Shown in pieces: positions 44,101 to 51,063 of a stretch of DNA of 64,000 bases. Position numbers and translations under genes: made by a program. This DNA comes from an uncultured Sulfitobacter sp. GTDB taxonomy: Bacteria > Pseudomonadota > Alphaproteobacteria > Rhodobacterales > Rhodobacteraceae. The stretch is from positions 868,001 through 932,000 of the forward strand of contig NZ_CANMQS010000002.1 of NCBI RefSeq assembly GCF_947500075.1, in the 5' to 3' direction. Each line of letters begins with the position of its first letter. The stretch's first letter is position 1. Under the pieces are notes generated by a model. The model saw only the letters and a program-made list of their open reading frames with translations. It made no database searches and was not told the origin of the DNA.

Positions 44101-44376
44101 TGCCTTGATGGTCACAGGACCGTCAAAATCAAAGGCGATTGTCCCACCACAATAGTAGTCATCCGGATCGCTGCTGTCGCCATCCTCGGAAATGATCAGC
44201 AGGCCACCTAGTGTGTCGGATGCCAGATCGTCATCACCCCCCGTTGGGTTGGCGCTGTCAAAGATCATCGCCTGACCAGAGCCACCAATGGCAGAGATGG
44301 TCACGCCTTCGTCTGCGTATTCGGTGTCGACAACAGTGCCTGCGGCAAATGCGTTGAAATCAAGTGTTCTGATCAT
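41122..44376 (-). CDS. Large cadherin-like / RTX repeat / Hint-domain protein
   Basis: 1084 residues, no Sec signal, acidic. Residues 1-165 form a jelly-roll-like amino domain (FDFDGPVTIKALTFKDIEE). About 165-545 holds four Ig/cadherin-like repeats (each DDTAETDEDT...VLDNDTDPNGDPL type). About 560-860 has GGxGxDxI hemolysin-type calcium repeats with aspartate-rich spacers. From C892 to the end lies a Hint_2 domain (CFTPGTRIATPKGEVRVEDL, SPNHRVLIANDK, THILFDHHE-like YIHILFDHHEVIL). The ATG at 44376 has AGGAG nine bases upstream. RTX repeats point to type I secretion and calcium folding outside the cell. Hint may process the chain. A surface or biofilm role is inference. Confidence 0.86.
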   Translation of the reverse strand: MIRTLDFNAFAAGTVVDTEYADEGVTISAIGGSGQAMIFDSANPTGGDDDLASDTLGGLLIISEDGDSSDPDDYYCGGTIAFDFDGPVTIKALTFKDIEETSGDGTYVRFLDDEGNVIDEQFIDPTGDNGERTVQFDVPGASRFEVVLAGSGAIDNLVFDDTAAPVANDDTAETDEDTEVLIPVLDNDTDPNGDPLTVTEATSPDGTVEITPDGLVFTPAENFNGDTTITYTIDDGDGGTDTAVVNVVVNPINDAPVAVDDADETDEDTAITVNLLANDSDVDGDPLSVVSASVPAEQGSLVDNGDGTVTFTPAADFTGEATISYTISDPEGLEDSAVHTVTVAPVADAPNAEDDTAETEEDTPVTIDVLANDSDPDGDPLTITEATSPDGTVEITPEGLVFTPAENFNGPTTISYTVTDPDGNEDTAVVDVTVTPVNDAPDAVDDADETPSATPVTVDLLANDTDVDGDDLSVVEATVPADQGTLVDNGDGTVTFSPAAGFVGTATIAYTITDEEGLTDSAVHTVEVAAPVRDGFVDGGDEGDLIDEDYLGDPDGDLIDADDAILPGTEGDDDFVRAGGGDDTVEAGQGNDTVEGGEGDDIINTGNGSLAPDLGYPDADTDDLGFDPDVDPENDRDSVDGGAGNDTISTGDDRDTIDGGTGADVIDGGIDDDLIDAGEDDDRVVGGEGNDSILGGLGDDTLYGGNDPDLGLDVLDIPDVPTATNPFSPDRNPDNGQDTIDGGEGDDVIFGADDDDVLLGGAGNDTIDGQVDDDDIDGGTGDDVLLGGQGDDTIAGGDGNDDIQGGEGDDVLSGGAGEDVFSDVNAGDVVDGGDGPVDNDTLDLRGSAPEGGSLAVTYTSADLEDGIVNYFDEDGNDAGSLVFEEIENVIPCFTPGTRIATPKGEVRVEDLKVGDRVITRDNGMQEIRWVGARDMSGAELEMAAHLKPVLIRQGALGNDLPERDMMVSPNHRVLIANDKTALFFEEREVLVAAKHLTHMEGVDVVDVSHTTYIHILFDHHEVILSDGTWTESFQPGDMSLAGIGAEQRDEILELFPELATKQGIDGYTSARRSLKKHEAKLLTK

Positions 44377-45233
44377 GGAAAATACTCCTAAAGCTGGCTG
44401 CACGCGGTGCGCGGCACAGCCGGCTTTGACAGTGGTGCAATATGTACATCGACCGATGCGATGACCGAACCCGACAGCGGACGGACACAATATGCCATCG
44501 TCTGTATGCAGGTCGCGTTCTTCATCTCATCACTCCGATCAAACTCGTTATCCCTTGGACGCATTGGCAACAGGCCAGAGCGACACGCACTTTGAACGCA
44601 AGTCAGACGGGAGTGGCCCCAACAACGGGCAGCAGACACCGAAGTCCCCTTCGGTTCCCATGAATACGGTCGTAAACACTACGGCGCACACATGTCTCCC
44701 GCATCATCCGATGCGCAAAAAATGCGGTCGCCCCCATGACCTACTTTCAATGCCCCCCAGTTGGGCAAGGCTATGAATACCCAGCAGGACCTCTCAAACA
44801 AAGGGAAAAATGTCGGAAACTTGTCATTATGCCCTGATCAGGCACACCACCATTGCGTGCAACGCGCGGCCCGATGCGCGCATTCCGCTCTGATTGTTTC
44901 CGTGGGGAAAGGACGCAAACACCTTCTTTAGGCTGGTTTATAAGATGTTAACAGAAATGGGGAAGAAACCGGTGACGCGACACATCCACAGATTGTCCAA
45001 TGCTGGGAAACAGTCGGAGCGCCCAAATCCTGCCCAATTGTGCGGCATCTTCTTGCCATAGTTGCCGCGAACTTGTTCGCAAATGCGCACCAATGACGGA
45101 AAATCAGGCAAACTGATGCAAATCAGCGTGAACACGCCGCCACATTCTCGTCGAATCAAATGAAAATTTGCGGCAACGCCGGGCGCTCATACGCCGCGAT
45201 CCCGGATCAGGCGAGAGATGCCGCCGGATCCTG
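44377..45233. other. 857-bp noncoding leader of the giant gene, up to tRNA-Leu
   Basis: No gene is convincing. It contains a 7-bp hairpin ACCGAAG-TCCC-CTTCGGT (44638-44655). The promoter of the giant gene and the 3' end of the tRNA transcript must lie here. This is unusually long for such a compact window. Confidence 0.55.
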
Positions 45234-45317
45234 TGGTACCCAAGGCCGGACTCGAACCGGCACGCCTCGCGGCGGGGGATTTTGAATCCCCTGCGTCTAC
45301 CATTCCGCCACTTGGGC
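45234..45317 (-). tRNA. tRNA-Leu, anticodon CAA
   Basis: 84 nt including encoded CCA. The acceptor GCCCAAG pairs with CTTGGGT (first pair G-U). The anticodon loop TTCAAAA between GGGGA and TCCCC gives anticodon CAA. The long variable arm CGCCGCGAGGCGT is typical of leucine tRNAs. The T-arm is GCCGG-TTCGAGT-CCGGC. The D-arm region is GCGGAATGGTAGACGC. It is transcribed away from the YqaA-like gene. Confidence 0.95.
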
Positions 45318-45458
45318 ACAACCACATGGATTGTCCGGGCGGTTTAACGTGACAGGCGAAGCCTCACAAGAGCAATTTGACACGGCGGCGCTATCCGCTC
45401 TTGACCCCACTGCCGCTGCGTGGTGTCCCTGCGCCGACCCGAATAGGACCCGCCCGCC

Positions 45459-46037
45459 ATGATCAAACGCCTCTATGACTGGACGCTGAGTTTGGCCGAA
45501 CACCCGCGCGCCCTCTGGGCGCTGGCGGTTGTCGCCTTTGTGGAGAGCTCGTTTTTCCCGATCCCGCCGGACATCATCATGATCCCGATGATCATTGCGC
45601 GCCCAAACCGCGCGTTCCTGATCGCGGGCGTCGCGCTGGTCTCTTCGGTGCTGGGCGGCTTGCTGGGCTACGCCATCGGCGCCTTCGCCTATGAAGCGCT
45701 CGGTCAACCCATCCTTGCCGCACTTGGCAAAGGAGATGCGATGGCGGAGTTTGCCACCCGCTTCAACGACCTGGGCTTCTGGGCGGTGCTGACCGCTGGG
45801 GTCACGCCGTTCCCCTACAAGGTCATTACCATCATGTCCGGCTGGACCGGCATGCCGATGGGCGTGTTTATCACCACCTCCATCCTCGCGCGCGGATTGC
45901 GGTTCTTCCTTGTCGCGGGCCTGTTGTGGAAATTCGGCGAACCCATCCGCGATTTCATCGAAAAGCGTCTGGGCCTGATGTTCACTCTCTTCATTGTTCT
46001 GCTGATCGCAGGCTTCGCAGCGGTAAAAGTCCTATGA
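45459..46037 (+). CDS. YqaA/DedA-like (VTT-domain) membrane protein
   Basis: 192 residues with about four membrane helices. The family motif F-E-S-S-F-F-P-I-P-P (VAFVESSFFPIPPDIIMIPM) near residues 26-44, and the late re-entrant G-x-T-P-F-P-Y-K (AGVTPFPYKVITIMSG), mark the VTT/SNARE-associated superfamily. Members help move lipids or carrier lipids across the inner membrane. Function is inferred from family. It overlaps dsbB by four bases (ATGA). Confidence 0.87.
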   Translation: MIKRLYDWTLSLAEHPRALWALAVVAFVESSFFPIPPDIIMIPMIIARPNRAFLIAGVALVSSVLGGLLGYAIGAFAYEALGQPILAALGKGDAMAEFATRFNDLGFWAVLTAGVTPFPYKVITIMSGWTGMPMGVFITTSILARGLRFFLVAGLLWKFGEPIRDFIEKRLGLMFTLFIVLLIAGFAAVKVL

Positions 46038-46501
46038 CCCAACGTACCCTCATCCTGCTTGCCACCCTTGGCTCTGCCGCCCTGTTGCTGGGCGCATTCG
46101 GCTTCCAACACATCGGCGGGCTGCTGCCCTGCAAGATGTGCCTGTGGCAACGCTGGCCCCACGCGGCGGCTGTGATCATCGGTGTCGCGGCCCTTGCCCT
46201 GCGCCAAGCCTCTCTCGCTTGGCTCGGCGCGCTTGCGGCGGCCACCACCGGCGCCATCGGCGTCTACCACGCTGGTGTCGAATGGCGGTTCTGGCCCGGC
46301 CCCTCCTCCTGCTCCGGCGGCGGTCTGGACATGGGCGGCATGACGGGCGGAGACCTGTTGTCCACCGAAGGCCCAGTCGCCATGGTCATGTGCGACGAAG
46401 TCGTCTGGTCGATGCTGGGTCTGTCGATGGCTGGCTGGAACGCGGCGATCTCCTTCGCCCTCGCCGCCCTCTGGATCGCTGCTGCCCGCGCGCGCACCTA
46501 G
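46034..46501 (+). CDS. dsbB: Disulfide bond formation protein DsbB
   Basis: Inner-membrane quinone-linked oxidase of DsbA, 155 residues with four helices. The first redox pair is C33 and C36 (LPCKMCLWQRW), the second C93 and C120 (PSSCSGG, MVMCDEVVW). The first pair has the C-x-x-C spacing of the family. ATG overlaps the YqaA-like stop. Its 3' end overlaps the convergent Lrp-type regulator by four bases. No dsbA is in the window. Confidence 0.9.
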   Translation: MTQRTLILLATLGSAALLLGAFGFQHIGGLLPCKMCLWQRWPHAAAVIIGVAALALRQASLAWLGALAAATTGAIGVYHAGVEWRFWPGPSSCSGGGLDMGGMTGGDLLSTEGPVAMVMCDEVVWSMLGLSMAGWNAAISFALAALWIAAARART

Positions 46502-46923
46502 ACTGCCTTCCGTGTGCTGAGCAGCAGGTTGGTCTCACTCTGCGCGACCCCGTCCAGCCGCCGGATCCGAAACAGCACCGCATCGAAATCCGCCAGGGTC
46601 CGCGCGCCAATCTCCGCAATCACATCCCAGCGCCCGTTGGTGGAATGCACCGCCCGCACTTCCGCCATCTGACCCAGCTGCCGGATAATCCGCTCCGCCC
46701 CGCGCCCTTCGATGCCGATCATCATCAGGCCCCGCACCGGATCAGCCTGCACATCCGCCCGTGTCACCACGGAGAACCCCACAATCTCCCCCGACTGCTG
46801 CAATTTGGCCATCCGGTTGCGCACCGTCGCCCGCGACAGGTTCAACCGGGCCGCCAGATCCGACAGCGCCATACGGGCATCATGCTTCAGCGCCGCGATC
46901 AGCCGTTCGTCCGTATCGTCCAT
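46498..46923 (-). CDS. Lrp/AsnC-family regulator
   Basis: 141 residues. An amino-terminal HTH (DERLIAALKHDARMALSDLAARLNLSRATVRNRM) is followed by the RAM ligand domain (about 65-140; GLMMIGIEGRGAERIIRQLGQM). It is divergent from the arginase gene, and two direct repeats spaced 20 bp lie between them. That suggests it senses arginine or ornithine and controls the arginase-ornithine cyclodeaminase operon; the ligand is inferred from context. Confidence 0.9.
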   Translation of the reverse strand: MDDTDERLIAALKHDARMALSDLAARLNLSRATVRNRMAKLQQSGEIVGFSVVTRADVQADPVRGLMMIGIEGRGAERIIRQLGQMAEVRAVHSTNGRWDVIAEIGARTLADFDAVLFRIRRLDGVAQSETNLLLSTRKAV

Positions 46924-46932
46924 ACCAACATT

Positions 46933-46969
46933 CCAATTTGTTCAATCAGCACCCAATATGTGCAATCTG
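46933..46969. promoter_or_regulatory. Two 17-bp direct repeats phased by 20 bp (probable Lrp-type operator)
   Basis: CCAATTTGTTCAATCAG (46933-46949) and CCAATATGTGCAATCTG (46953-46969) match at 14 of 17 bases. They are offset by exactly 20 bp, two helical turns, in the divergent promoter between the Lrp-type gene (start 46923) and arginase. A dimeric or octameric Lrp protein bound to one DNA face fits. Confidence 0.7.
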
Positions 46970-47029
46970 ATCGCTTGTCGATGACCATTTGCACCCGCTA
47001 TCTCTGCCCAAACGCAAAAGGACACCGCC

Positions 47030-47950
47030 ATTACCTCCCAGAACATCCAACTGATCGGCGCGCCTATGGATTGCGGCAAACGCCGCCGTGGCTGCCTGAT
47101 GGGCCCCGACGCCTTCCGCACCGCAGGGCTTTCGGATGCGCTCTCATCCCTCGGCCACCAGGTCACCGACCACGGCAACGTCACGCCTGGCCCCTTCACC
47201 CCGCGCCCGCATCCCAAGCTGGTGGACCTTGAAGAGTGCATCGCCTGGACCACCGCCCTTGCCGATGCGTCCGAGGCAGCCATGCCAGACACCCTGCCCA
47301 TCTTCATGGGCGGCGATCATGCCCTCGCCGCAGGTACGGTGCTGGGCGCGATGCGCCACGCCGCGCGCCAGAACCGCCCGCTCTTCGTCCTCTGGCTTGA
47401 CGCCCACAGCGACTTTCACACGCCTGACAGCACCGACAGCGGCAACCTGCACGGCACGCCTTTGGGCTATCTCACAGGACGCGATGGGTTCGACGGCTTT
47501 CCGGCCTTGCCCGCACCCCTTCCACATGACCAGATCATGATGCTCGGCCTGCGGTCCGTTGATGCAGCCGAACGTGCCGCTTTGGAAAACACCGCCGTGG
47601 AAACCATCGACATGCGCCAGATTGACGAAGGCGGCATCGCCACCCCCCTTGCCGCTTTCCTTGCGCGCGCGGCGGCGGCCAACGCCCTCCTCCACGTCTC
47701 CCTCGACGTGGATTTCCTCGACCCTGCCATTGCCCCCGCCGTCGGCACCACCGTCCCAGGCGGTGCAACCACGCGCGAAGCGCACCTGGTCATGGAAATG
47801 CTCCACGACAGCGGGCTGATGACATCCCTCGACCTTGTCGAACTCAACCCCTTCCTCGACGAACGCGGCCGCACCGCGACGCTGATGGTCGACCTTGTCG
47901 CCTCCGCCCTTGGCCGCCGCGTCTTCGACCGCCCCACCCGCGCCTACTGA
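47030..47950 (+). CDS. Arginase (probable ATT start)
   Basis: Hydrolyses arginine to ornithine and urea; 306 residues from the proposed start. The manganese ligands are in GGDHALAAGT, DAHSDFHT and SLDVDFLDPAIAPAVGTT. The usual amino strand (IQLIGAPMD) is encoded upstream of the first ATG (47066). In frame with it lies ATT at 47030, with AAAAGGA seven bases earlier and no ATG, GTG or TTG available. So the real start seems to be ATT (or an ATG hidden by one sequence error); ATG at 47066 would cut the first strand. It is followed by ornithine cyclodeaminase. Confidence 0.88.
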   Translation: MTSQNIQLIGAPMDCGKRRRGCLMGPDAFRTAGLSDALSSLGHQVTDHGNVTPGPFTPRPHPKLVDLEECIAWTTALADASEAAMPDTLPIFMGGDHALAAGTVLGAMRHAARQNRPLFVLWLDAHSDFHTPDSTDSGNLHGTPLGYLTGRDGFDGFPALPAPLPHDQIMMLGLRSVDAAERAALENTAVETIDMRQIDEGGIATPLAAFLARAAAANALLHVSLDVDFLDPAIAPAVGTTVPGGATTREAHLVMEMLHDSGLMTSLDLVELNPFLDERGRTATLMVDLVASALGRRVFDRPTRAY

Positions 47951-47962
47951 TTGGACATCGCC

Positions 47963-49012
47963 ATGCCTTTGACCCCTTCTGAAAAAGCCCTCGTCCCCTT
48001 CGTCTCCGTGGATCACATGATGCAACTGGTGCACCACATCGGCCTTGCGGACATGCTGCGCGGCATCGCCGACAACATCGAAGAAGACTTCCGCCGCTGG
48101 CCGCTCTTTGACAAGACCCCGCGTGTGGCGAGCCATTCCGAGCAAGGCGTGATCGAACTCATGCCGACCTCGGATGGCGACGTCTACGGCTTCAAATACG
48201 TGAACGGTCACCCCTCCAACACCCGCGACGGGCTGCAAACCGTGACCGCCTTCGGCCTGCTGGCAGACGTTGCGACCGGCTATCCTGTCTTGCTCACTGA
48301 AATGACCCTGCTCACCGCCCTGCGCACCGCTGCCACTTCCGCGCTGGCCGCCCGTGTCCTCGCGCCGAAAAACAGCAAGGTCATGGCGATGATCGGCAGT
48401 GGCGCACAATCGGAATTTCAATCCCTCGCCATGCAGGCCATCGCGGGGATCGAGGAAGTCCGTCTTTATGACATCGACCCTGCCGCCACCACCAAATGCG
48501 CGGCCAATCTCAAAGGCACCGGCCTGCGTGTGGTGGAATGCACAACCGCCGAAGAGGCCATCCTCAGCGCGCAGATCATCACCACCTGCACCGCGGACAA
48601 ACAATACGCCACGATCCTCACCGACAACATGATCGGTGCCGGCGTGCACATCAACGCCATCGGCGGCGATTGCCCCGGCAAGACCGAACTGGCCCCTGCG
48701 ATCCTCCACCGCGCGGACATCTTCGTCGAATTCCCCGAACAAACCCGCATCGAAGGTGAGATCCAGCAGTTGGACGATGACCACCCGGTCACCGAATTCT
48801 GGGAAGTCCTTACCGGCGCTGCCACCGGCCGCATCGATCCTGCGCAAATCACCCTCTTCGACAGTGTCGGCTTCGCGATCGAGGATTTCTCCGCCCTGCG
48901 CTACGTCCGCACCCACATCGAAGGCACCCCCTTCTACCACCCCCTCGACCTGCTCGCCGACCCCGACGACCCGCGCGACCTCTACGGCATGCTCGCGCGC
49001 GCCAAACCGTAA
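47963..49012 (+). CDS. Ornithine cyclodeaminase
   Basis: NAD+-dependent enzyme of 349 residues converting ornithine to proline and ammonia; mu-crystallin family. The Rossmann GSGAQSEFQSLAMQAI lies mid-chain. The ornithine-binding residues are around FKYVNGHPSNTRDGLQT and the GGDCPGKTEL segment. Coupled with arginase 13 bases upstream it routes arginine to proline. ATG at 47963 is preferred over TTG at 47951. A 158-bp hairpin starts eight bases after the stop. Confidence 0.92.
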   Translation: MPLTPSEKALVPFVSVDHMMQLVHHIGLADMLRGIADNIEEDFRRWPLFDKTPRVASHSEQGVIELMPTSDGDVYGFKYVNGHPSNTRDGLQTVTAFGLLADVATGYPVLLTEMTLLTALRTAATSALAARVLAPKNSKVMAMIGSGAQSEFQSLAMQAIAGIEEVRLYDIDPAATTKCAANLKGTGLRVVECTTAEEAILSAQIITTCTADKQYATILTDNMIGAGVHINAIGGDCPGKTELAPAILHRADIFVEFPEQTRIEGEIQQLDDDHPVTEFWEVLTGAATGRIDPAQITLFDSVGFAIEDFSALRYVRTHIEGTPFYHPLDLLADPDDPRDLYGMLARAKP

Positions 49013-49019
49013 TCCCTCT

Positions 49020-49177
49020 GGGCTGGAGCCACCGTCGCTTGAGCACAGACAGGACGGAAGGCGAGCTGATTGCCAAGAAGAATCGCCGAGGGCCCCGCTT
49101 GCGGGAGACGGCTATTCTTCTTGGGAAGCAGATCGACTTCTGTCATGGCAGGGATCGAGTGATGGTGTCTCCAGCCC
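49020..49177. repeat. 158-bp hairpin with 69-bp arms between convergent genes
   Basis: Arm 1 (49020-49088) and the reverse complement of arm 2 (49109-49177) align without gaps over 69 bases, with 15 mismatches by hand count. The 20-base loop itself contains CCCGC-TT-GCGGG. The best-matched blocks are GGGCTGGAG/CTCCAGCCC and CCAAGAAGAAT/ATTCTTCTTGG. It lies between the 3' ends of ornithine cyclodeaminase and the flavin monooxygenase, and could end both transcripts, give a structured RNA, or be a small mobile palindrome. Confidence 0.85.
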
Positions 49178-49225
49178 CTCTGGGATGGTGAGCCAGAGCC
49201 CCCTGATAAAAAGCGAAGAAGCGCT

Positions 49226-50392
49226 TCAGCGCCGATGAGCCCCCTTGGTCACATCCACCCCATAGAGCCAATCAAATGCCCCGATCATCCGCCCCGGTGC
49301 AACACGGCTCATCACTTTCAGCCCCAGATGCGACACCGACCGCATCACGCCCGGCCGCAAATGATACCGCCATGCGTTCTTCTCCGCCGCCTTGATCACG
49401 CGCACGACCCGCTTGCGCCGGGCCTGCTGATACGCCGCCAGATCGCCACCTCCCGCCAAAGTCTTCGCCAGCACCCAGGCATCCTCTAGCGCCATATTCG
49501 CCCCCTGCGCCAGAAACGGCAGCGTCGGATGGGCCGCATCGCCCAAAAGCGCCACGCCCTCGCGTTCCCAGACTTCCGCGACCGGATGCAGATGCAGCCC
49601 CCAGACCGTCACATCCGCCACCGCCGACACCATTTCTGCCGCCATGCCGCCCAGACAGGCAAACGCCCGCTTCATCTCCAGGGGATCGCCCGGATGGTTC
49701 CAGCCTTCTGCGGCCCAGTCCTCGCGCTCTTCAACGGCCACCACATTCACGACCCGCCCAGCCCGCATCGGATAGCTGACCAGATGACAGCCCGGCCCCA
49801 TGTGGACATGCGCCTCATCAGGATGCCCAAAGCTGTTGGGCACCACCGCGCGCCATGCCACCTGACCTGAGAACACGGCTTTGTCCGCCCCGTTCAACAC
49901 CGGGCGCGCCACGGAATGGATGCCGTCAGCGGCCACTACCAGTTCCGCCCGCCGGGTGCCGCCATCGCTCATCTGAACCTGCGGCAGCGGTCCAGGCCTG
50001 ATGCTGGCCACCTGTGCGCTCGTTTCAAAACTCACATTGGCGCGTTTGGCCGCCCCTGCCAGCACATCCACCAGATCGGCCCGGTGCATGAAGTAATAGG
50101 GCTGATCCTTGCGCAGCCGCGCCAGATCCAGCCGTGCCACTTGCGCCCCGTCCCCCCCGTTGCGCAACACCACGGCCTGCCCGCGCACCGCGCCACGGCT
50201 CACCAACGCGCTCTCCACCCCCAGGGCGCGCAACACGGCCAGCCCGTTCGGGCTGACCTGCAACCCCGCGCCCACTTCGGCAATCGCCGGGGCCTGCTCC
50301 AGCAGCGTTACCGCCACGCCGCGCTGTCCCAAAGCCGCAGCTACAGCCAGCCCGCCAATGCCGCCGCCGATCACAATCGCATTTGAAACCAA
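49226..50392 (-). CDS. FAD-dependent aromatic-type monooxygenase
   Basis: 388 residues of the salicylate-hydroxylase/UbiH class. NAIVIGGGIGGLAVAAALGQRG is the FAD site. VVAADGIHSVARPVL is the DG motif and VALLGDAAHPTLPFLAQGANMALEDA the GD motif. There is no ATG; TTG at 50392 with GGGGGGACAG upstream is the likeliest start, and TTG at 50407 an alternative. The dksA terminator lies directly upstream. The substrate is not known from sequence. Confidence 0.88.
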   Translation of the reverse strand: MVSNAIVIGGGIGGLAVAAALGQRGVAVTLLEQAPAIAEVGAGLQVSPNGLAVLRALGVESALVSRGAVRGQAVVLRNGGDGAQVARLDLARLRKDQPYYFMHRADLVDVLAGAAKRANVSFETSAQVASIRPGPLPQVQMSDGGTRRAELVVAADGIHSVARPVLNGADKAVFSGQVAWRAVVPNSFGHPDEAHVHMGPGCHLVSYPMRAGRVVNVVAVEEREDWAAEGWNHPGDPLEMKRAFACLGGMAAEMVSAVADVTVWGLHLHPVAEVWEREGVALLGDAAHPTLPFLAQGANMALEDAWVLAKTLAGGGDLAAYQQARRKRVVRVIKAAEKNAWRYHLRPGVMRSVSHLGLKVMSRVAPGRMIGAFDWLYGVDVTKGAHRR

Positions 50393-50408
50393 AACCTGTC
50401 CCCCCAAG

Positions 50409-50448
50409 AAAAACGCCGGAGCCCGGACACATTCCCGAACCCCGGCGT
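50409..50448 (-). terminator. Rho-independent terminator of dksA
   Basis: ACGCCGG/CCGGCGT arms (50413-50419, 50442-50448), followed on the minus strand by TTTTCTT, 26 bases after the dksA stop. Confidence 0.82.
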
Positions 50449-50474
50449 CAAGCCGTATTACATGTCAGACCACA

Positions 50475-50897
50475 TCAGTCGTCGCGGTGAACCTTTTCGC
50501 GGCGCTCATGCTTTTCCTGTGCCTCAAGGCTCATGGTGGCAATTGGCCGTGCGTCCAGACGCTTCAGCGAAATCGGATCGCCCGTGACCGAACAATAACC
50601 AAACTCCCCCTCGTCAATCCGGCGGATGGCAGCGTCAATCTTGCCCACCAGCTTGCGCGCGCGATCCCGCGTGCGCAACTCAAGCGCCCGGTCTGTTTCT
50701 TCCGAGGCGCGGTCGTTCACATCCGGAATATTCCGGGTGCCGTCCTGCAAGGTTTCGATGGTGTCGCGGCTGCCTGCCAGCAGCTCTGCTTTCCAGTTCA
50801 GCAGTTTGCGGCGAAAATACGCAAGCTGCATGTCGTTCATAAACGGTTCATCTTCGGCCGGCGAATAATCGTCCGGCAAGAATACTTCTTGCTTCAT
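50475..50897 (-). CDS. dksA: DksA-type RNA polymerase secondary-channel factor
   Basis: 140 residues. Coiled-coil helices (MNDMQLAYFRRKLLNWKAELL and following) are tipped by DVNDRASEETDRALELR, which reaches the polymerase active site. A globular domain follows with GEFGYCSVTGDPISLKRLDARP. Only one of the four zinc cysteines remains (C, T, S, A at the four places), as reported for the Rhodobacter DksA. ATG at 50897 (MKQEVFLPDDY) is chosen; an earlier ATG at 50930 would add eleven residues. It mediates the ppGpp response. Confidence 0.93.
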   Translation of the reverse strand: MKQEVFLPDDYSPAEDEPFMNDMQLAYFRRKLLNWKAELLAGSRDTIETLQDGTRNIPDVNDRASEETDRALELRTRDRARKLVGKIDAAIRRIDEGEFGYCSVTGDPISLKRLDARPIATMSLEAQEKHERREKVHRDD

Positions 50898-51063
50898 GTC
50901 TTGTCCCTCAACAGTCTTCAGCTCTGTCATAGCAGACCTCACTCCCCGAGATCGTTCATTGCGGCTGCTCTACCCTAGCGTCATCCTTTTGTCACTACAC
51001 AATCCCTTTGATTTTTGGTTAAAGCCCCTGAGAACGCCGCGCAGGACAGAGGATTGAAAGCAC

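Noticed and set aside
42805-44211. 468-codon open frame opposite the giant RTX/cadherin gene
   Set aside because: It is an antisense effect of the repetitive GC-rich codons; the minus-strand frame has clear domains.
45234-45317. tRNA-Leu as an integration attachment site
   Set aside because: No repeat of its 3' end and no integrase gene are seen in the window.
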